Assembly (NCBI GenBank): GCA_037367405.1
Contig: JAZKJV010000157.1
Coordinates: 930,001 to 994,000 of the forward strand
Origin: Ottelia alismoides
Lineage: Eukaryota > Streptophyta > Magnoliopsida > Alismatales > Hydrocharitaceae
Reading direction: 5' to 3'
Length of the DNA stretch: 64,000 nucleotides
The notes beneath the pieces were generated by a model, which saw nothing but the letters and a program-made list of their open reading frames with translations, had not been told where the DNA came from and did not search any database. Positions 1 through 9,779 of the stretch are shown here, piece by piece (position 1 is the first letter of the stretch; every line of letters starts with the position of its first letter). The translations under genes were made by a program, and so were the position numbers.

Positions 1-890
1 CAAAATGGCAAGTGTATCGCTTCCTGTCAGGATTACATCCAACATACAAGACTGTGAAGGACCAATTTCTGATTGATGTTGCGCTACCTACTCTAGAGAC
101 CAAATATGGTCGACTACAAGAACTTGATTTTCCCTCTCCTCAGCTATCTACAAAGACTACTACACATTTTGCTAGAGGACGACCCAACTACCAGGAAGGA
201 CGCGGTCGTGACTTTGGCAGTGGTCATGGCCGTGAGGCTGAACAAAGACGAGACTTCGAACGTGGACGTGGACGGGATCCTGCCATCGCCTGCTATCCAA
301 CATGCACTCACTGTGGACGCTAGAATCATCCATCTAAATGTTGTTAGGCAAAGTTTGGCATGCCTACTAATGCCAACAGTTCCTACGAGGCCACCTCATA
401 CGAAGGCCCATATGACTATACAGATACCTCGCCAAAACAGTCGTCCGGTGATAGCCAGACATCCTTCACTGCATCTGAGTATGCTCGTCTACGTCAGCTG
501 CTACAAAATTCTAACAGTAACACTAGTACCTCTACTCCTACTGCGAGTCTAGCCACTACTTCAGGTACACTAGCCAATATTGCTTATGCATCAAACCTTG
601 CATGGATCATTGACTCTGGTGCCTCTACTCATATGACGGGAGAAGGTAGTCTTCTAACCTCTGCACATCCGTCTTCTGTTGTGAGGATTGTTCGGGTTGC
701 CAATGGAGCACATTCGCCTATCACTACTGTGGGGATTATGGAGTTTTCCTCCAAACTCCGACTTACTAATGTGCATTGTGCTCTTGATTTTCCGCTTCGT
801 CTCTTATTTGTTCACAAGTTATGCCGAGAACTTAACTGTCGTGTGAGTTTTGATGAGTTTTGTTGTTATTTTCAGGACAACCGGACGAGA
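1..890 (+). pseudogene. Copia-1 gag C-terminus and protease, broken
   Basis: The gag tail is rich in Arg, Gly and Asp repeats before a CCHC zinc knuckle at about 291-342, with the pattern C-T-H-C then H-P-S-K-C. A TAG stop at about 321 splits the knuckle. The protease follows, with the aspartic motif WIIDSGASTHMTG at about 602-640, then a stretch typical of copia protease up to the GAG-pre-integrase region. Gag would form the particle and the protease would cut the Gag-Pol polyprotein. Family membership is clear from the D-S-G-A-S motif. The copy is dead because of the knuckle stop and later stops. Confidence 0.85.
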
Positions 891-1081
891 TAGATTTTTG
901 GTGGGGGACATGAGAAGAACGGACTATATTATCTTGATATCCCTTCTGATTTTGGTTTTGTTGGAGATGCATCTATATCCACTTACCTTTTCTTTAGCAT
1001 CTTCGACTGGATCATCCACCTGCCAAAGCTCTCTCTTTAATATTCCCCGATCTTTCTACGCTCAAGCCCTTTAAGTACGAG

Positions 1082-1910
1082 GTGTGTCAGTTCGGGAAAC
1101 ATCATCGAGTGTCCTTCCCAGCTCATTCTGAACCACGCTGCAAAGTTCCTTTTTCTTTAGTCCATTGTGATACTTGGGGACCATGTCTGATCTGTACTCG
1201 GAGTGGACATAAGTACTTTGTTGTTTTTGTTGATGACTACAGTCGATCATCTCAGGTCTATCTGTTAAAAGAACAATCAGATATTAGCAATATTATTAAG
1301 AATTTCTACAATTATGTCAAAAATAACTTTTCCTCCGGTATTCAAATTTTTCGCACAAATAACGCTTTGGAATTCACTCAACAAGATCTAACCAACTTCT
1401 TTGAATCCCAGGGCACCATTCACTAAACATCAGGTCCTTACACTTCGCAACAAAACAAGTAGCCGAAAGGAAACTCATACACCTTCTAAATATAGCCCGA
1501 TCCCTCCTCGCTCAGATGAAAGTTCCCAAAACCTATAGGAGGGATGATGTTTTGACTGTAGTCCATCTTGTCAACAGGGTTCCATCTCCATCCCTAAATG
1601 GATCTACCCCCCTCTCTCTGCTCTACCCAATTGAGCTACCTTTTCCTTTACCTTAACAAATTTTTGGATGTGTTGCATTTGTTCATAATTTTCACACTAC
1701 TGACAAACTCTCTCCTCGTGCTATTAAATGTTTTTGCTTGGTTATTCTCGTACTCAAAAAACTTACAGGTGCTATGATCCAATTGGATGTCGCTATTATA
1801 TCTGTAGATGTAACCTTTTTTTAGCAGACCAGCTTCTTCGCATAATCTATTACCGATATCCCTCTTGATCTCCCACCTCCACCCATTGTATATAAGCGAA
1901 AATAAAAATC
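1082..1910 (+). pseudogene. Copia-1 integrase, broken
   Basis: An open stretch at 1082-1426 carries the end of the HHCC zinc-binding region (CQFGKHHRVSFP) and the core start with VHCDTWGP, whose Asp is the first catalytic residue. It continues with FVVFVDDYSRSS and a second catalytic block FRTNNALEF, where the usual Asp is Asn. The frame then breaks. Further integrase C-terminal sequence can be read through shifted frames to about 1910. Integrase would insert the cDNA into the genome. The Asp-to-Asn change and the stops make this copy inactive. Confidence 0.8.
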
Positions 1911-1944
1911 TCAATCACTAGATGTTCCATTAACTATTCCTTTA

Positions 1945-3690
1945 TTGCATGATGATATACCTAATTCAAGTGTCCCCTCCACTGTTGTCCCGGATGATCC
2001 TAAAGAGCTTCTCATTGCTCTACGCAGAAGTAAGAGGCAATGCACACTTCATCCCATGTCTCATTTCATTTCTACTGCTAGTTTATCAACCACTGACAGA
2101 AGATATACATATGCTCTCAAGACCATTTCTATTCCAAGAGACCACGATAGTGCACTACAAGATTCAGGATGGCGAACGGTCATGGATGATGAGATGGATG
2201 CTCTTATTTCCTGGGGAACATGGGATCTAGTGCAATGTCCGAAAGGGACCAAACCTGTGGCATGTAAATGGGTCTTCATGACCAAACAATCATTAGATGG
2301 GTCGATTGACAGGTTGAAAGCTCGTCTTGTGGCAAAGGGCTTCACACAGGCATATGGAGTGGATTACTTTGAGACATTCTCACCGGTTGCACGTATGGGG
2401 GCAATAAGGACTATCCTTTCTGTGGCAGCAAATAAGGCATGGCCTATCTTTCAGTTAAAATGTATTTTCATATGGGGATCTTGATGAGGAAGTACATTTG
2501 ATGCAGCCTCCGGGTTATGAAGTCGAGGGGGAGTGTGTATTTTTTTTTAAGTCAAAAACAAGGGGGAGACACTCAGAGGTGTTCACCCCAATATATTAGA
2601 TAAAAAAGAAAGGGAAAAAGGGAGTACAAAATATGGCCTAAAGCAAAGCCCAAGGGCATGGTTTAACAGACTTACTGCAGATATCAGCACTCTTGGCTTC
2701 TAGAGAATAACCTCTGATTTAACTGTGTTTGTCAGAAGACGAACAGCCGGTACTGTTATTCTTACAGTCTATGTGGATGATATGGTTATCACAGGTGATG
2801 ATGATAAAGAGATACTAGAGACCAAGGCCTTCCTCCGGAAGGTATTTATTACCAAGGATCTTGGTCCACTACGATATTTCTTGGGCATAAAAGTACTATG
2901 CATCACAAAGGGTCTTCATCTTTCACATAGAAAATACTGTCTAGACATTCTTACGGAAGCCGAATTACTTGGATGCAAGCCCGTTGGTATTCCTGCAGAT
3001 CCTAAGAAACACTTCACACCCTCTGATCCTATATACGAAGATGTTACTCGATATAGAAGCCTGGTTGGCAAACTTCCTTACCTTATTATCACCAGATCAG
3101 ATATTTCCTATGCAGCAAGCAGAGCTAGTCAACACATGGAGCAACCTTATAACATTCATCGGCAGGATGTTCTTCAGATTCTGCGATACATGAATAGCCT
3201 CTTCTATGGGGCAAATGGGTACAACAATGTTATTGCATATGCTGGTGCAAAATATGCAAGCTCACCAGAGGATCGATGCTCCACCACATGTTATGCTATG
3301 ATGGGTGGAGAAAATCTTGTTACTTGGAAAAGCAAGAAGCAGACTATTGTATCTAGATCCAGTGCAGAAGCGGAGTACAGGACGATGGCTCAAGCTACTT
3401 GCGAGATCACGTGGCTATTAACTTTTCTGCAAGAACTTGGTATTGTGTCACTACTCCTATTCCACTATATTGTGACAACAAATCTGCAACACACATTGCC
3501 ACAAATCCAGTGTGTTCCATGAGTGAGCCAAGCATATAGAGGTTGACTGCCATTTCGTTCGTGATGTTTTCAAGATTGGAAGGATTATTACTCCTCACAT
3601 CAATACTGACCTTCAGCTTGCAGATATCTTCACAAAAGCACAACCCAAGAAACGACTCTCCTGCAATGTTTCCAAGTTGAGCATGACTGA
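1945..3690 (+). pseudogene. Copia-1 reverse transcriptase and RNase H, broken
   Basis: The RT N-terminus is open at 1945-2484, with W-R-x-V-M-D-D-E-M-D-A-L and the copia block ending in LVAKGFTQAYGVDYFETFSPV. The RT C-terminus and RNase H are open at 2725-3522, with the catalytic YVDDMVITG at about 2770-2796 and the RNase H block WKSKKQTIVSRSSAEAEY at about 3327-3380. Between them lies a small antisense LINE tail (about 2537-2632) that replaced a short piece of RT. RNase H continues in shifted frames to the polypurine tract. Confidence 0.85.
2537..2632 (-). mobile_element. Very short LINE 3' tail, antisense, inside Copia-1 RT
   Basis: Comparison with the same place in Copia-2 (about 10290-10330) shows about 95 bases that do not belong to the copia. 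On the minus strand they read like the 3' end of LINE-1 at 19670-19738: an A/T-rich stretch, then ATATTGGGGTGAACACC, a GTGTCTCCCCCTT block, and a terminal A-run (the T-run at 2540-2548 on the plus strand). This suits an extremely 5'-truncated LINE insertion. A clear target duplication is not visible, and a few RT codons appear to be lost. Confidence 0.65.
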
Positions 3691-3705
3691 TAAATATGAT
3701 TCAGC

Positions 3706-3716
3706 TTGAGGGGGAG
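3706..3716 (+). other. Copia-1 polypurine tract
   Basis: TTGAGGGGGAG lies directly upstream of the LTR start TGTTA. This is the plus-strand primer site of the element, and Copia-2 has the same tract. Confidence 0.85.
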
Positions 3717-3725
3717 TGTTAAGAA

Positions 3726-3766
<41 letters not shown>

Positions 3767-3969
3767 CAAGAGAATATTCTATGTAGGAGTATATATGTTA
3801 AAAGAATATTCTATGTGGCAAGAGTATATTCTTGTAACCCTGTTAGGGGTATTTATGTATTTTTTTCCTTTGAGCTCTCTAGAGTTTTGTCCTATATAAG
3901 GACCCCTAGACCACTTGAATAAAACACACATTTCTATCCTTTCATTCTTTTTCCACAATTCTAATAACA
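3717..3969 (+). repeat. Copia-1 3' LTR (253 bp)
   Basis: It begins TGTTAAGAAT and ends ATTCTAATAACA, giving the terminal inverted repeat TGTTA/TAACA. A TA microsatellite occupies about 3725-3764. The block CCTATATAAGGACCCC near 3890 contains a TATA-like promoter, also present in the Copia-2 LTRs. The length is longer than the Copia-2 LTRs (125 and 170 bp). Confidence 0.85.
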
Positions 3970-4340
3970 TGGAAGATCTTAATTTACAAAAAAATTAAGA
4001 AAATGAAAAGATACGATATTGATATCGACATTTCCTACCTTATAGAATGAATGCATTGATTGCATATGATAGCACCTCCCCTGATTCTGAGAAGATGAAG
4101 ATGAAGGATGTTGGTGGCCTTCTTCTAGGAGAAAATCCACAATGAAAGATGACATGAAACCAAAAGAGCTACGCAGAAAAATCACCCAAAGGATGATCAA
4201 CATCCACAGATCCGAAGAATTTACATTGTTGGAATTGTAGTCAAAAGAGATAATACAAACAAGACTCCAAGGTCCAGACAAACTAGAAAAGAAAAAACAA
4301 TAAATGCAAGAATATTGTAGATCTTGTTGGCAATGACAAC
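3970..4340 (+). pseudogene. Copia-A gag fragment with zinc knuckle
   Basis: Read through stops, the piece ends in a decayed CCHC knuckle: C-W-N-C at about 4227-4238, then K-R-stop-Y-K-Q-D-S. Before it lies a stretch similar to the LLSEExRRK region that precedes the knuckle in Tnt1-like gag. The usual His is replaced by a stop and the last Cys by Ser. The piece is cut off on the left by the Copia-1 LTR and on the right by the hAT element. Confidence 0.6.
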
Positions 4341-4848
4341 TAGGGATGAAAATGAATGTAAATATATTCGTATCCGATCCGCTATCATATTCGTTTTATA
4401 CATGTTTTGACATTCGTATTCGTTTTCGTTTTAAAATGGATGCATATATGGATATCATTTTGACATTCGCTAATATCCACATTCGTATTCGTATATTCAT
4501 TTTTGTACATAAGTATAGCAATAGATTTATTTATAACTATGTGTAATAACATTTTATAATTGCATTCACTATTGTTGATATAGTTATTATGAAATTAATA
4601 TATCTGGTACAACTATTTTATGTTTAAATTATCCTAAACATGTATATTTTAGTTAATCTATTAAAAAATTCTGTTATTATTCGTATCCGATTCGTATTCG
4701 TTTTACATTCGTATTCGTTTTTAAGGATATGGTAACATATTTTTCACATCCGTCAATATTCGTATCTGCATTTGCATTCATATTTTAAAATGAATAAGGA
4801 TATGATTATACCTGTATTCATATCCATATCCGACCGTTTTCATCCCTA
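4341..4848 (+). mobile_element. hAT-type (Ds-like) non-autonomous DNA transposon, 508 bp
   Basis: The terminal inverted repeats are TAGGGATGAAAATG at the left and CGTTTTCATCCCTA at the right. They match the Ac/Ds terminal consensus (C/T)AGGGATGAAA. A perfect 8-bp target duplication ATGACAAC flanks it at 4333-4340 and 4849-4856, as expected for hAT. The interior is AT-rich, has no transposase, and carries many copies of CGTATTCG/TCGTATCCG-like subterminal motifs, which in Ac/Ds elements bind transposase. Orientation is arbitrary. Movement would need transposase from another element. Confidence 0.92.
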
Positions 4849-4856
4849 ATGACAAC

Positions 4857-5040
4857 AGTGATATCATAATTTGGGTTCCTGATGCAATAAGTGAACCATG
4901 TATCGTGAACTCAGATGCATCACCCTATAATATCCCAAAAAGGGCATCCCCAAGAATTACGTGAAAGAGGATTCGGAAAATTATACCAGGGAAATAATGA
5001 ACATTGCACATAATTAAGAAAGGCAATATTGATATCTCCC
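4857..5040 (+). pseudogene. Copia-A protease fragment
   Basis: Directly after the hAT element the sequence continues from the knuckle spacer into a decayed protease active site, read as IIIWVPDA and then CIVNSDASPYNI at about 4898-4935. It corresponds to W-x-V-D-S-G-A-S-x-H in intact copia proteases. The catalytic D-S-G has become N-S-D. It lies at the expected distance from the zinc knuckle once the hAT element is removed. Confidence 0.5.
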
Positions 5041-5619
5041 AGCCTGCGACTTGAGGGGGTCTGCCTCCAAATATATAAAACCAAAGGAGAATACCAAAGT
5101 TACCTTATAGGAGCCATGACTCAAGGAGAGTCCTGACATGGACATTACATTTTCAACATAAAACTGAGGAAAAAATAACCCCGATTCTGGAAGTCCAACC
5201 GATTCTGGAAGTCCAAAGTGCCCAAATCACTGCCAAAGGAAAGAGGGCCTCCTCCGTGGGAGAACCCTTATGTTAAAGACCAAATCCCAGAATGTGAACA
5301 TGTCCTATACATTCACCCAATCAATCTTCAGATTCTGCCACACAGGTCATGTCTTCCTGCAGGCAAAAAACAGATAATCCATGGACTCAAAGCATCATCA
5401 CAAGGCAGGCAATTACCAATTCAACCTTCAATGAATTTAGACCATCGATCTCTAGTAAGGATACGGCACCTGTGCTGTGCATCAACCAACGAAAAACCCT
5501 AATACGAGAAGGTGCCTTTGAATACGGAATCAACCAAAGAAAGACCCTAATACAAGAAGGTGCCTTCAAATCAAGAATAAAACTGCAGTCACGAGTAGGA
5601 GTTCGGGAAATGGGCCCAG
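5041..5619 (-). other. Unassigned stretch in Copia-A, possibly an antisense LINE 3' fragment
   Basis: This stretch makes the distance between protease and integrase of Copia-A too long, so something was probably inserted. On the minus strand, around 5041-5500, a reading resembles the end of a plant LINE: a PLAVIWALW-like segment followed by a 3' end with TTTTATATATTTGGAGGC and a pyrimidine-rich CCCCCTCAAG block, as in the LINE-1 3' UTR. There is no visible poly(A) and no target duplication, so this remains weak. A 48-bp tandem duplication lies within it. No host gene was recognised. Confidence 0.3.
5481..5576 (+). repeat. Tandem duplication, 2 x 48 bp
   Basis: Two head-to-tail units (5481-5528 and 5529-5576) both begin ATCAACCAA and share the block GAAGGTGCCTT. 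They differ at several positions, so the duplication is not recent. The unit length is a multiple of three, but no coding role is evident. Confidence 0.75.
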
Positions 5620-6176
5620 AGGCTTGTCAATAGATTTGTAAGCATCTCTCACCGAAAAGCTCCCATTTCTCCATATCTATTGATCCTTACCAGATTGTTC
5701 ATTTGGGTGTAAAGATTGTATTTTGGGAAGTGCAAAAAATCAACTACACAAAGATTATAAGACATGAAGCCTAAAAACGAAATTGGTTCATATTGGCAAA
5801 TAGGGACCATCCTAGGTGTTGTCTCTGGGAAAATTTCATTAGTTTGTTACTTTCATTAATGAAGCAAATGAAAATTACAGTTATATTTCGTTAAAGCATA
5901 AATATGTTGTATTCGGAATTTTCAAGATGTCCGAGGTTCTAATTGAAAATGCAATAGCTTTACCGTTGAAATGTCTCAATTCTTAAATTGAACAATGGCG
6001 GAAAATATTGCAGTGAGAAATTTGAATCCTTTGCGCTTAAATTAGGATCATTACAATGAAAATGATCCCACTAAAGCCTATACTGAATGAAATTATCGAA
6101 AACATGGACAGCCCCCGTTTGGAGAGCATGAGAATGCATATTGGAAACTAAAGAAACACACGATAATGTTGTAAAC
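5620..6176 (+). pseudogene. Copia-A GAG-pre-integrase and integrase, first part
   Basis: Read across several frameshifts, the segments follow a Tnt1-like integrase: a LVHIG-GPS start that matches LVHSDVxGP, then FVTFIN (for FVTFIDD), SLKHKYVVF, IFKMSEVLIENA, an NNGGKY block (for DNGGEY) and finally LNEIIENM-R-LESMRMH (for QNGxxERMNRTLLExxRSMxxH). The last part is cut at 6176 by Copia-2 and resumes after it. Catalytic Asp residues are altered, so it is inactive. Confidence 0.7.
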
Positions 6177-6301
6177 TGTTACTAATATATATTCTACAGG
6201 TCTTAATTATTCATTGTAACCCCACTGGGGTTTAGTCCTATGTAAGGACCCCTGGGCCGATGAAATAAATCACGCAATATCATTTTTTCTTTTTCTTCAC
6301 A
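6177..6301 (+). repeat. Copia-2 5' LTR (125 bp, internally deleted)
   Basis: TGTTACTAATATAT to CTTCACA. Relative to the 3' LTR it lacks the block GCACTTATGTAC...TTTAGATTTTAC and carries a short GGGTTTAG junction instead. It keeps the ATGTAAGGACCCC promoter-like block. Confidence 0.88.
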
Positions 6302-6314
6302 TGGTATCAGAGCC
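6302..6314 (+). other. Copia-2 primer binding site (tRNA-iMet)
   Basis: TGGTATCAGAGCC begins directly after the LTR. It is the standard copia site complementary to the 3' end of initiator Met tRNA, where minus-strand DNA synthesis starts. Confidence 0.92.
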
Positions 6315-7055
6315 ACGATATAGAACCGAGACTCTAACCTAACTCCCCCCCTTCTCAAACCCTGACGTCTCCATGCTCCACCTCCGCCCAGCAGCGCTGC
6401 CAGGATCTCCCCGTCAACGCCATTGCCGTTGCCCATGCACCATAGCCCCATCGACCCTGCCCTGCCCCTGCGCCATCGCCCCATCCCCCTCCTGCCCATG
6501 TGCCCTATCGCCATTGCCCCATCTTCCCCATGTTTATCACCATCCCCATCGCCCTCCCTCCCATCGCCCCATCCTCCCATCCCCATCGCCCCATCTACCC
6601 TTGCCCCACTGCCTCTCCAACCCCTCTCACCCGAGCCACCAGCACCCCCAACACATCCTATCGCCCACGCCATCAGCGCCCCCAGCGGCTATCGCTCGCA
6701 CCTCCAGCAACCTCAGTGCCTCTCGCATGCGCTTCCAACGCCCCCAACGCCTTTCACTCGCGCCTCAAGTGCCCCCAGCCCTCTAGCCCGCGCTACCAGT
6801 GCCCATAGCACCGCCAGCCCCTCCCATCTGTGCAGCTAGCACTGTCCTGTGCCCCTTCTGGGTCTCCGGCGGTGCATCCAATCAGCCCTACACGTTCCGC
6901 CAGCATCCTCTGCTACCCTGATGTCGATCTCTCATGTGCATTCTCTCTTACATCAGGTCTCCTCAATGATGAACTACTAAATCTCCATTATGCATGCTTG
7001 ATCACAATTATCGAAACTCTCTAGGTCAATTTTATCTTTAGCTTGTGCGGCCACC
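6315..7055 (+). other. Copia-2 leader, C-rich
   Basis: This is the stretch between primer site and gag start. From about 6360 to 6840 it is strongly pyrimidine-rich on this strand, with irregular repeats of CCCCATCGCC-like words. Proline-rich open frames in it (6373-6839) come from base composition. Near the end it becomes ordinary copia leader and ends in a good initiation context before the ATG at 7056. Confidence 0.6.
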
Positions 7056-8106
7056 ATGACATCTATTGAGCCTAAGCCTATGTACCCGACTTCCTTTGTA
7101 ATGGTACAGGGCATGTCTATCAAACTAAAGGGCTTCGAAAACTATGTTCTATGGTCCCGATCATTCAAGGTTTTCATTGGTGGTCAACGAAAGAACTATG
7201 TTCTCACTAAAGATCCGCCCAAGGAGACGGACAAGGACTATGATACTTGGTATGTGGATAACTGCCAAGTTATCATGTAGATGACTAACAGCGTTGATCC
7301 GAATATAGGCTATATCATTGCCTCAGATTTCAGCGAAATTCGATCGAATTACTGTCGAATATCAATATCATGTCGAAATCGAAATTCGATCGAAATGGTC
7401 GAAATGGCTGAAATATGGGGACTCTAGTACAAAAAATGACCGAAATGATCGAAATTTCATCGAATTTTGACCGAAATTCTATTTCGATCGGTCACCGAAA
7501 TGGTGACCGAAACTGACATTTAGGGCCTTGGGCTATATAGCTTCGAAACTTCTCTACAAGGGAGATGGCAAGAGCTATGTGAGAGAGCCTCGAAAACACT
7601 AACTCCCGAAAGACAACCAAGTCCAAGATATCAGATATCTGTACACAGATTTGGTCTACAAATCAAGGAGATACAACCTTGATCGAGTACTATCGACTCC
7701 TCACATGTCTATTTGAGGAGCTTCTTATTTTCCAACCGGCTTGTCGTGACAAATAGATAGGAGAACATGCAAAGTGGCAAGTGTATCGTTTCTTATCAAG
7801 TTTACATACACGACACAAGCTGGTAAGGATCAATTTCTGACTGTTGCAGTCTACCCAGTCTTGAGACCATCGTTGGTCGACTACAGGAGCTTGAGTCTAC
7901 ATCTTCTCTTCTGTCTGCTGAGACCACAGCCCATTTTGCTAAAGGGTGATCCAATGACAAAGGGGGACGCGGACGTGATTTTGGTCGGGATCGTGGTCGT
8001 GAGTCTGGACGTAAACATGACTTTGGACGCGAAGGTGGCCCTACTACTCCACGCTTTCCAGCATGCACACTATGGCCGCCTGAATTATCCGTTAGAACGT
8101 TGCTGA
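7056..8106 (+). pseudogene. Copia-2 gag, broken by a stop, a MITE and frameshifts
   Basis: The start is chosen at the ATG in CCACCATGA (7056), a strong plant initiation context. The N-terminus shows the copia gag pattern MSIKLKGFENYVLWSRSFKV, where a target-binding W is followed by the UBN2/gag fold. An in-frame TAG lies at 7278-7280. A hAT MITE (7316-7530) then interrupts the frame. After it, gag continues with a GDTTLIEYYRLLTCLFEEL-like block and a basic Arg/Asp/Gly repeat region up to a ruined zinc knuckle near 8050-8100. Gag would have formed virus-like particles. Confidence 0.8.
7316..7530. mobile_element. hAT-type MITE, 215 bp, in Copia-2 gag
   Basis: An 8-bp target duplication GGCTATAT lies at 7308-7315 and 7531-7538. 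The ends are imperfect inverted repeats: CATTGCCTCAGATTTCAG at the left, and CAAGGCCCTAAATGTCAG when the right end is read on the other strand. The interior consists of repeated CGAAAT/TCGAAATT words that can fold back. The gag sequence reads on directly when the insert plus one copy of the duplication is left out. No transposase is encoded. Confidence 0.85.
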
Positions 8107-8118
8107 GCAAAGTTTGGT

Positions 8119-8640
8119 ATGCCTCATGATGCCAACAGTGCCTATGAGACAGTCTCATATGATAGCTCCTATGATATCGTAGATACCTCTCATGATCATT
8201 CTTGTAGTGACAGTCGGGCGCCTTTTATTGCATCGGAATATGCTTGTCTTCAACAACTGCTACAAAACACTGCTAGTTATACTATTGTGTATGCTTCTAC
8301 AACTAGTCTGGCCACTACATCAGGTACAATTACCAGCTCTGTCTCTACGTCTACTCCTGTATGGATCATTGACTCGGGTGCCTCGATTCATCTAATGGAA
8401 GAAGGTAGTCTTATCACTTCTTCATGACTATCTTCCATTGTGAAGACTGTTCGTGATGCCAATGGAGCCCATTCACATGTTACTGTTGTGGGTAATATGG
8501 AGTTCTCCTCTAAACTCCACCTTACTGGCATTCACTGCGCCCTTGATTTTCCGCTAAGCCTATTATCTGTTCACAAGATGTGCATTGAGCTTAACTGTCG
8601 TGTTATATTTGATGAGTTTTGCTGTTATTTTTAGGTCATC
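8119..8640 (+). pseudogene. Copia-2 protease, broken
   Basis: The active-site region WIIDSGASIHLMEEGS lies at about 8362-8410 and keeps the catalytic D-S-G. A TGA stop at about 8425-8427 ends the frame just after it, and the downstream protease body continues in another frame (KTVRDANGAHSHVTVVG from 8440). Copia-1 has the same arrangement at 599-890. The protein would mature the polyprotein. Confidence 0.8.
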
Positions 8641-8819
8641 CGGACGAGGCAGATTTTTGGTGGGGGACATGAGAAGAATGATCTTTATTATCTTGACATC
8701 CCTTCCGACTATGGTTGTATTGTTGCGTCATCCATCTTCGTCGATCATTTTCTGTGACATCTTCGCCTCGACCATCCGCCTGCAAAAGTCCTCTCGTTAA
8801 TATTTTCCAAACTCGCTAT

Positions 8820-9760
8820 ACTCAAGCCCTTTGAGTACAAGGCGTGTCAGTTCAGGAAAAATCGAGCGTCATTCCCTGCTCGTACTAAGACTCGTAGTAT
8901 TGTTCCTTTTACTTTAGTCCAATGTGATATTTGGGGACCTTGTCCGGTCCGTACTCTAAGTGGACATAGGTATCTTGTTGTTTTTGTTGATGATTACAAT
9001 AGGTCATCATGGGTCTATCTTATAAAAGAACGTTAAGAGATTAATAATATTGTCAAAAACTTCTTTCATTATGTCAAGAATATTTTCTCCACTGGTATAA
9101 AAATCTTCTGTTCTGATAATGCCTTGGAATTTACCTAACATGACCTAACCAATTTCTTTGACTCTCAAGGTACCATACATCAAACATCATGCTCATATAC
9201 GTCCCAACAAAACAGGATAGCAGAAAGAAAACTCTGACATCTCCTAAACATTGCCCGCTCACTCCTTACTCAGACGAAAGTTCCCAAAACCAACTGGGGT
9301 GATGTTCTGACCGTCGTCCATCTTATCAACAGAATTCCATCTCCAGCTATAAATAGTTCCACTCCCATCTCTCTACTTTACCCAACCGAGTCACATGTTC
9401 CACTTCTCGTGCAAATTTTTTGTTGTGTGTCCTTTGTTCATAATTTTTACACTACGGACAAACTCTCTCCTCATGCAATCAAATGTGTATTCCTTGGTTA
9501 CTATCGTACTCAAAAAGGTTACAGGTGTAACGATCCAACTGGACATCGCTATTATATCTCTGTGGATGTAACCTTTTTTTAGCAGACTAGTTTCTTCCAT
9601 CATACTGTTACAGATATCCCTCTGGATCTCCCACCTCCACCCACTGTTTATAAGCACAGACAAGTATCTTTACCCCCAGATGTTCCTCTACCTGTTTCTT
9701 TATTGCAGGATGATATGCCTTCTACAAGTGTCCCCTCCAAGTTGTCCCAGATGATCCTAA
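8820..9760 (+). pseudogene. Copia-2 integrase, broken
   Basis: Read with several stops, it gives the core start VQCDIWGPCP, the FVDDYNRSSWVYLIKE block, then FCSDNALEF with the second catalytic Asp intact, QGTIHQTS and the glutamate block NRIAERKL. After that come LINRIPSP, a CVSFVHNF segment and GYYRTQKGYRC of the C-terminal part. The catalytic D, D and E positions are all recognisable. In-frame stops at several places make it inactive. Confidence 0.8.
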
Positions 9761-9779
9761 AGAGCTTCCCATTGCTCTA

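Larger units (their letters stand above)
1..3969 (+). mobile_element. Copia-1: Ty1/copia LTR retrotransposon, 5' end cut by the window
   Basis: Remnants run in the copia order gag, protease, integrase, RT, RNase H, polypurine tract and 3' LTR. The 5' LTR and the N-terminal half of gag lie outside the window. Every domain has stops or frameshifts, so it cannot move by itself. It belongs to the same family as Copia-2 (6177-11618): protein segments, the G-rich polypurine tract and the LTR block around AAGGACCCCTAG align between the two. The element sits against gag of Copia-A, which resumes at 3970. If that reading is right, the 5-bp target duplication should be TGGAA (3970-3974), repeated upstream of the window. 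Confidence 0.9.

Noticed and set aside
3725..3764. Origin or attachment site in the TA run
   Set aside because: A simple TA microsatellite within the Copia-1 LTR.
6302..6314. tRNA gene
   Set aside because: Only a short match to a tRNA 3' end, i.e. a primer binding site. The same holds for 19998-20009, 47928-47945 and 60136-60153.
6373..6839. Proline-rich open frames upstream of Copia-2 gag
   Set aside because: Three frames are open at once in a low-complexity CCCCATCGCC region, which is expected from composition.
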